From Pseudomonadota bacterium (lineage in GTDB: Bacteria > Pseudomonadota > Gammaproteobacteria > Xanthomonadales > Xanthomonadaceae): a DNA stretch of 8,143 nt. The stretch is from the NCBI GenBank assembly GCA_023392975.1, contig JAEWNA010000218.1, positions 1 to 8,143 of the forward strand, read 5' to 3'. The notes under the pieces were generated by a model. The model saw only the letters and a program-made list of their open reading frames with translations, did not search any database and was not told where the DNA came from. The position numbers and the translations under genes were made by a program. Numbering within the stretch: the stretch's first letter is position 1; every line of letters starts with the position of its first letter. Shown piece after piece: positions 5,854 to 8,143 of this stretch.

Positions 5854-5869
5854 CGTGGCAGGCGCCACG
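5854..5869 (+). other. Short inverted repeat in the spacer before Anbu
   Basis: CGTGGC (5854-5859) and GCCACG (5864-5869) form a 6-bp stem with an AGGC loop, 7 bases after the alpha-E stop. No T run follows. The rest of the spacer up to 5948 shows no convincing promoter or Shine-Dalgarno sequence. Confidence 0.3.
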
Positions 5870-5948
5870 GACCACGCTACCCGCTGCGACGAGGAAACCG
5901 GCAGAATGTGCGGCGTCTCCGCGCCCCCATTGCCGTAACCTGTCCTCC

Positions 5949-6692
5949 ATGACCTATTGCATCGGACTGAATCTCGACCAGGGCCTCGTGCTGGCATCGG
6001 ATTCGCGCACCAACGCCGGCCTCGACGACGTCCGCCGCACCGGCAAGATGCGGATCCTCGCCGCCGAGGGCCAGTACCTGGTCGTCACGCTGTCCGCGGG
6101 CAATCTCTCGCTGACCCAGAACGCACTGAACCTGCTGGAACAGCGCAGCCGCGACGGCGGCCCCGCCTCGCTGGCGTCGGCGACGTCGATGTTCGACATC
6201 GCACGGATGATCGGCGATGCCCTGCGCGAGATCCGCCAGCGCGACGAGGCCTACCTGCGCGACAGCGGCGTCGATCCCACCGGCAGCTTCATCGTCGGTG
6301 GACAGGTGCGCGGCGAGGCGCCGCGGCTGTTCCTCGTCTACTCCGAGGGCAACTTCATCGAAAGCTCGCCGGAGATGCCCTATTTCCAGACCGGCGAAAG
6401 CAAGTTCGGCAAGCCCATCCTCGACCGCGTCATCACGCCGCAGACGTCGATGACCGAGGCCTGCAAGTGCGTGCTGGTGTCGTTCGACTCGACGATGCGC
6501 TCCAACCTCTCCGTCGGCCCGCCACTGGACCTGCTGCTGTACCGCCGCGACAGCTTCAACGCCGACCTGCGCCAGCGCCTGGACGAACACGACCCCTACC
6601 TGCAATCGATCAGCCGGCAGTGGAACGAAACCCTGCGCCAGGGCGTGCGCGACCTGCCCGACCCGGCGTGGCTGGAGGATGCGCCGCTGTAG
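5949..6692 (+). CDS. Anbu, proteasome-like (Ntn-hydrolase) peptidase
   Basis: This 247-residue protein is the ancestral-beta-subunit relative of proteasome beta subunits and HslV, a self-assembling cytoplasmic Ntn-hydrolase. It begins MTYCIGLNLDQG, so removal of Met exposes Thr1 as nucleophile. Counting from that Thr, D17 (in ASDSRTNAG) and K32 (in RTGKM) fall where the proteasome Asp17 and Lys33 do, so the active site looks intact. Later sequence includes PTGSFIVGGQVRGEAPRLF and ESKFGKPILDR, as expected for the family. The start at 5949 is fixed by the need for an N-terminal Thr; there is no good ribosome binding site just upstream (CCTGTCCTCC). It follows the ATP-grasp/alpha-E pair as in many proteobacteria, which suggests it processes or degrades their product. 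Its physiological substrate is unknown. Confidence 0.93.
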   Translation: MTYCIGLNLDQGLVLASDSRTNAGLDDVRRTGKMRILAAEGQYLVVTLSAGNLSLTQNALNLLEQRSRDGGPASLASATSMFDIARMIGDALREIRQRDEAYLRDSGVDPTGSFIVGGQVRGEAPRLFLVYSEGNFIESSPEMPYFQTGESKFGKPILDRVITPQTSMTEACKCVLVSFDSTMRSNLSVGPPLDLLLYRRDSFNADLRQRLDEHDPYLQSISRQWNETLRQGVRDLPDPAWLEDAPL

Positions 6693-6695
6693 CGG

Positions 6696-6716
6696 CGAGG
6701 CGCGCCGTGCGCCTCG
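6696..6716. terminator. Likely bidirectional terminator between Anbu and kdpE
   Basis: CGAGGCGC (6696-6703) and GCGCCTCG (6709-6716) form a perfect 8-bp stem with a 5-base loop, 3 bases after the Anbu stop. The two neighbouring genes converge here, as expected for a shared terminator. The T tract is poor on both strands. Confidence 0.5.
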
Positions 6717-6720
6717 ACAA

Positions 6721-6741
6721 CGGCGGTCTCGACAGCCGCCG
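6721..6741 (-). terminator. Inverted repeat directly downstream of kdpE
   Basis: CGGCGG (6721-6726) pairs with CCGCCG (6736-6741), extended by one wobble pair. It lies 2 bases beyond the kdpE stop on the minus strand and is followed on that strand by TTGT. It would act together with the neighbouring 6696-6716 hairpin. Confidence 0.4.
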
Positions 6742-6743
6742 CC

Positions 6744-7451
6744 TCAACCGCTGCCGATGAAGCGCAACCCCACGCCCGGCTCCGTGGCGATCCAGCGCGG
6801 TGCGGTGGCGTCGTCGCCGAGCTTCTGGCGCAGCTTGCCGACGAGGATGCGCAGGTAGTGGGTGTCGTCGACGTGGGTCGGGCCCCACAGTTCGCGCAGC
6901 AGCTGCGGCTGGGTGACGAGACTGCCGGGATGGCGAACCAGCGCCAGCAGCAGCGCGTATTCCTTGCGGCTGAGCGCGACGGGCTCGCCGTCGAGCAGCA
7001 CCAGCCGCTGCGCCGGGTCCACCCGCAGCCGGCCGTCGTCGTACATGGCGACAGCGCCCCCCGCACTCGCGCGACCGCGCAGGCTGGCGCGCACGCGGGC
7101 CATGAACTCCTGCACGCCGAACGGCTTGGTGACGTAGTCGTGGGCGCCGGCGTCGAGCGCGGCGACCTTGTCGCGCTCGTCGGCGCGCACGGTCAGCACG
7201 ATCACCGGCACCTCCGACCACGTGCGCAGTTCGCGCAGCGCGTCCAGGCCGTCGCGATCGGGCAGGCCCATGTCGAGCACGACCAGGTCCGCGCCTTCCA
7301 GCGCCAGCGCCTGCAGGCCTTCCTCGGCGGTCGCGGCCAGGCGCACGGCATAGCCCTGCGCGCGCAGGCCGATGTCGAGGAACCGCCGGATCTGCGGTTC
7401 GTCGTCGATCACCAGCACCTGTGCGGGTGCGACCGCGCTCGTCGTCGTCAT
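6744..7451 (-). CDS. kdpE: KdpE, response regulator for potassium-transport genes
   Basis: This 235-residue OmpR-class DNA-binding regulator is activated by the KdpD kinase and normally switches on the kdpFABC high-affinity potassium pump. The receiver domain (about 10-125) has acidic D16/D17, phospho-acceptor D60 in VVLDMGLPD, T87 and K109 in TKPF. The C-terminal winged-helix domain (about 135-233) contains LSRKEYALLLALVRHPG, LLRELWG, THYLRILVGKLRQKL and TEPGVGLRFIG. The LWGP...THYLR...EPGVGLR pattern is characteristic of KdpE. The start ATG overlaps the kdpD stop as ATGA, so the two are co-translated. The pump genes are not in the window and would be expected beyond the right edge, upstream of kdpD. 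Confidence 0.92.
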   Translation of the reverse strand: MTTTSAVAPAQVLVIDDEPQIRRFLDIGLRAQGYAVRLAATAEEGLQALALEGADLVVLDMGLPDRDGLDALRELRTWSEVPVIVLTVRADERDKVAALDAGAHDYVTKPFGVQEFMARVRASLRGRASAGGAVAMYDDGRLRVDPAQRLVLLDGEPVALSRKEYALLLALVRHPGSLVTQPQLLRELWGPTHVDDTHYLRILVGKLRQKLGDDATAPRWIATEPGVGLRFIGSG

Positions 7452-8143
7452 GCCTCGTCGTCCTCGTCGGGTGGCGCTTCCGGCGGCAGCACGATCCGCA
7501 TCCGCGTGCCGGCGCCGTGGTCGCCGTCGTGCGCATCGAGGCGCCCGCCGTGGGCCTCGACGATGCCGCGCGCGATCGCCAGCCCGAGGCCGACGCCCTC
7601 ACGGCCGCGGTCGCCGCGCTCGGCGGTATGGAACGGATCGAACACGCGTTCGCGCTCGGCCGCCGGGATGCCCGGGCCGCCGTCGATCACGTCGAGCCAG
7701 GCACCGCCCGCGCCGTCGCGACCGGCACGCACCTGCACCGGCACGCCCGGCGGCGAGAACTTCGCCGCGTTGTCGAGCAGGTTGAGCAGGGCCTGCTCGA
7801 ACAGCGCCGGATGCACCCGGATCAACGCCGGCGCGGCGGCGAGATCGATCGCGAACGTCGCGTCGGGCCGGTAGCGGCGCAGCCGCGCGGTGGCGGCGCC
7901 GACCAGTTCGTCCACGCCGATCCACTCGCGCGCCGGCGACAGCGCGCCGTGGCCGACGCGGGTCATGTCGAGCAGGTTCTGGATGTAGCGGTCGAGCCGT
8001 TCGCCTTCCTGGCGCACGGTTTCCAGCAGCGCGCCGCGCTCGTCGGCGGGCAGGCGCTCGCCGTAGCTTTCCAGCGCGCCGGCGGCGCCGAGGATCGCCG
8101 CCAGCGGCGAGCGCAGGTCGTGCGACACCGACGACAGCAGCGC
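7448..8143 (-). CDS. kdpD: KdpD, sensor histidine kinase, C-terminal part (runs off the window)
   Basis: The last 231 residues of the potassium/turgor sensor kinase are visible; the N-terminal KdpD, USP and membrane domains lie beyond position 8143. The fragment opens with ALLSSVSHDLRSPLAA, which carries the phosphorylated His (codon at 8120-8122). ATP-binding motifs follow: N box ALLNLLDNAAKFSPPG, G1 DGGPGIP, F box VFDPFH and G2 GVGLGLAIARGIVEAHGG. An apparent GTG start at 8128 is only an internal Val codon of the continuous frame, because the H box needs the residues before it. The acidic tail PPDEDDEA ends in a stop that overlaps the kdpE start by 4 bases. The assignment to KdpD rather than another kinase rests on the H-box sequence and the kdpE partner. 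Confidence 0.9.
   Translation of the reverse strand, partial: ALLSSVSHDLRSPLAAILGAAGALESYGERLPADERGALLETVRQEGERLDRYIQNLLDMTRVGHGALSPAREWIGVDELVGAATARLRRYRPDATFAIDLAAAPALIRVHPALFEQALLNLLDNAAKFSPPGVPVQVRAGRDGAGGAWLDVIDGGPGIPAAERERVFDPFHTAERGDRGREGVGLGLAIARGIVEAHGGRLDAHDGDHGAGTRMRIVLPPEAPPDEDDEA

Noticed and set aside
6858..7874. A 338-residue plus-strand frame opposite kdpE and kdpD
   Set aside because: The minus strand encodes intact receiver, winged-helix and kinase motifs; the plus frame has no recognisable domain.
8126..8128. GTG at 8128 as the start of a short soluble kinase
   Set aside because: The frame continues upstream with ALLSS before the H box, as in KdpD, so the gene is simply cut by the window edge.

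Overview
The window is very GC-rich (G or C at most third codon positions), densely coding DNA from a bacterium. The gene content and protein sequences look like a gammaproteobacterium of the Xanthomonadaceae (Lysobacter/Luteimonas-like). That placement is an inference from style and gene set, not a search result.

Region 1 (1-3263, plus strand) is an accessory peptide-export locus and the most interesting part. Three small genes (92-382, 454-762, 864-1052) encode precursor peptides that share one leader, RILGR-x-LAVEE-xxx-VSGA. It fits the double-glycine leader rule (L at -12, E at -8, hydrophobic at -4, G at -2, A at -1). The predicted mature parts are strongly acidic. In the first two they are built from hexapeptide repeats of the form [VTLF]-[AST]-D-[ST]-G-[TAP], with Asp at every sixth residue. 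The fourth gene (1122-3263) is a complete peptidase-containing ABC transporter (C39 protease, six-helix membrane domain, ATPase) that would cut the leaders and export the cores. Each precursor gene is followed, before the next gene, by a strong RNA hairpin. A run of 19 C residues lies 58 bases upstream of the first start codon. I do not recognise this peptide family. No modification enzyme, membrane-fusion protein or outer-membrane channel is visible with it.

Region 2 (3409-6692, plus strand) is a recognisable conserved module: a circularly permuted ATP-grasp protein, an alpha-E (DUF403) protein overlapping it by one base, and the proteasome-like peptidase Anbu. In many proteobacteria these travel with a transglutaminase-like protein, which is absent here. 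The module is thought to make and process a peptide or peptide-like tag, but its product is unknown.

Region 3 (6744-8143, minus strand) holds the end of a potassium-sensing two-component system: the C-terminal kinase part of kdpD, running off the right edge, then kdpE, overlapping it by 4 bases. kdpE converges on the Anbu gene, and two inverted repeats between them could end transcription from either side. No spacer longer than about 145 bases lacks a gene.
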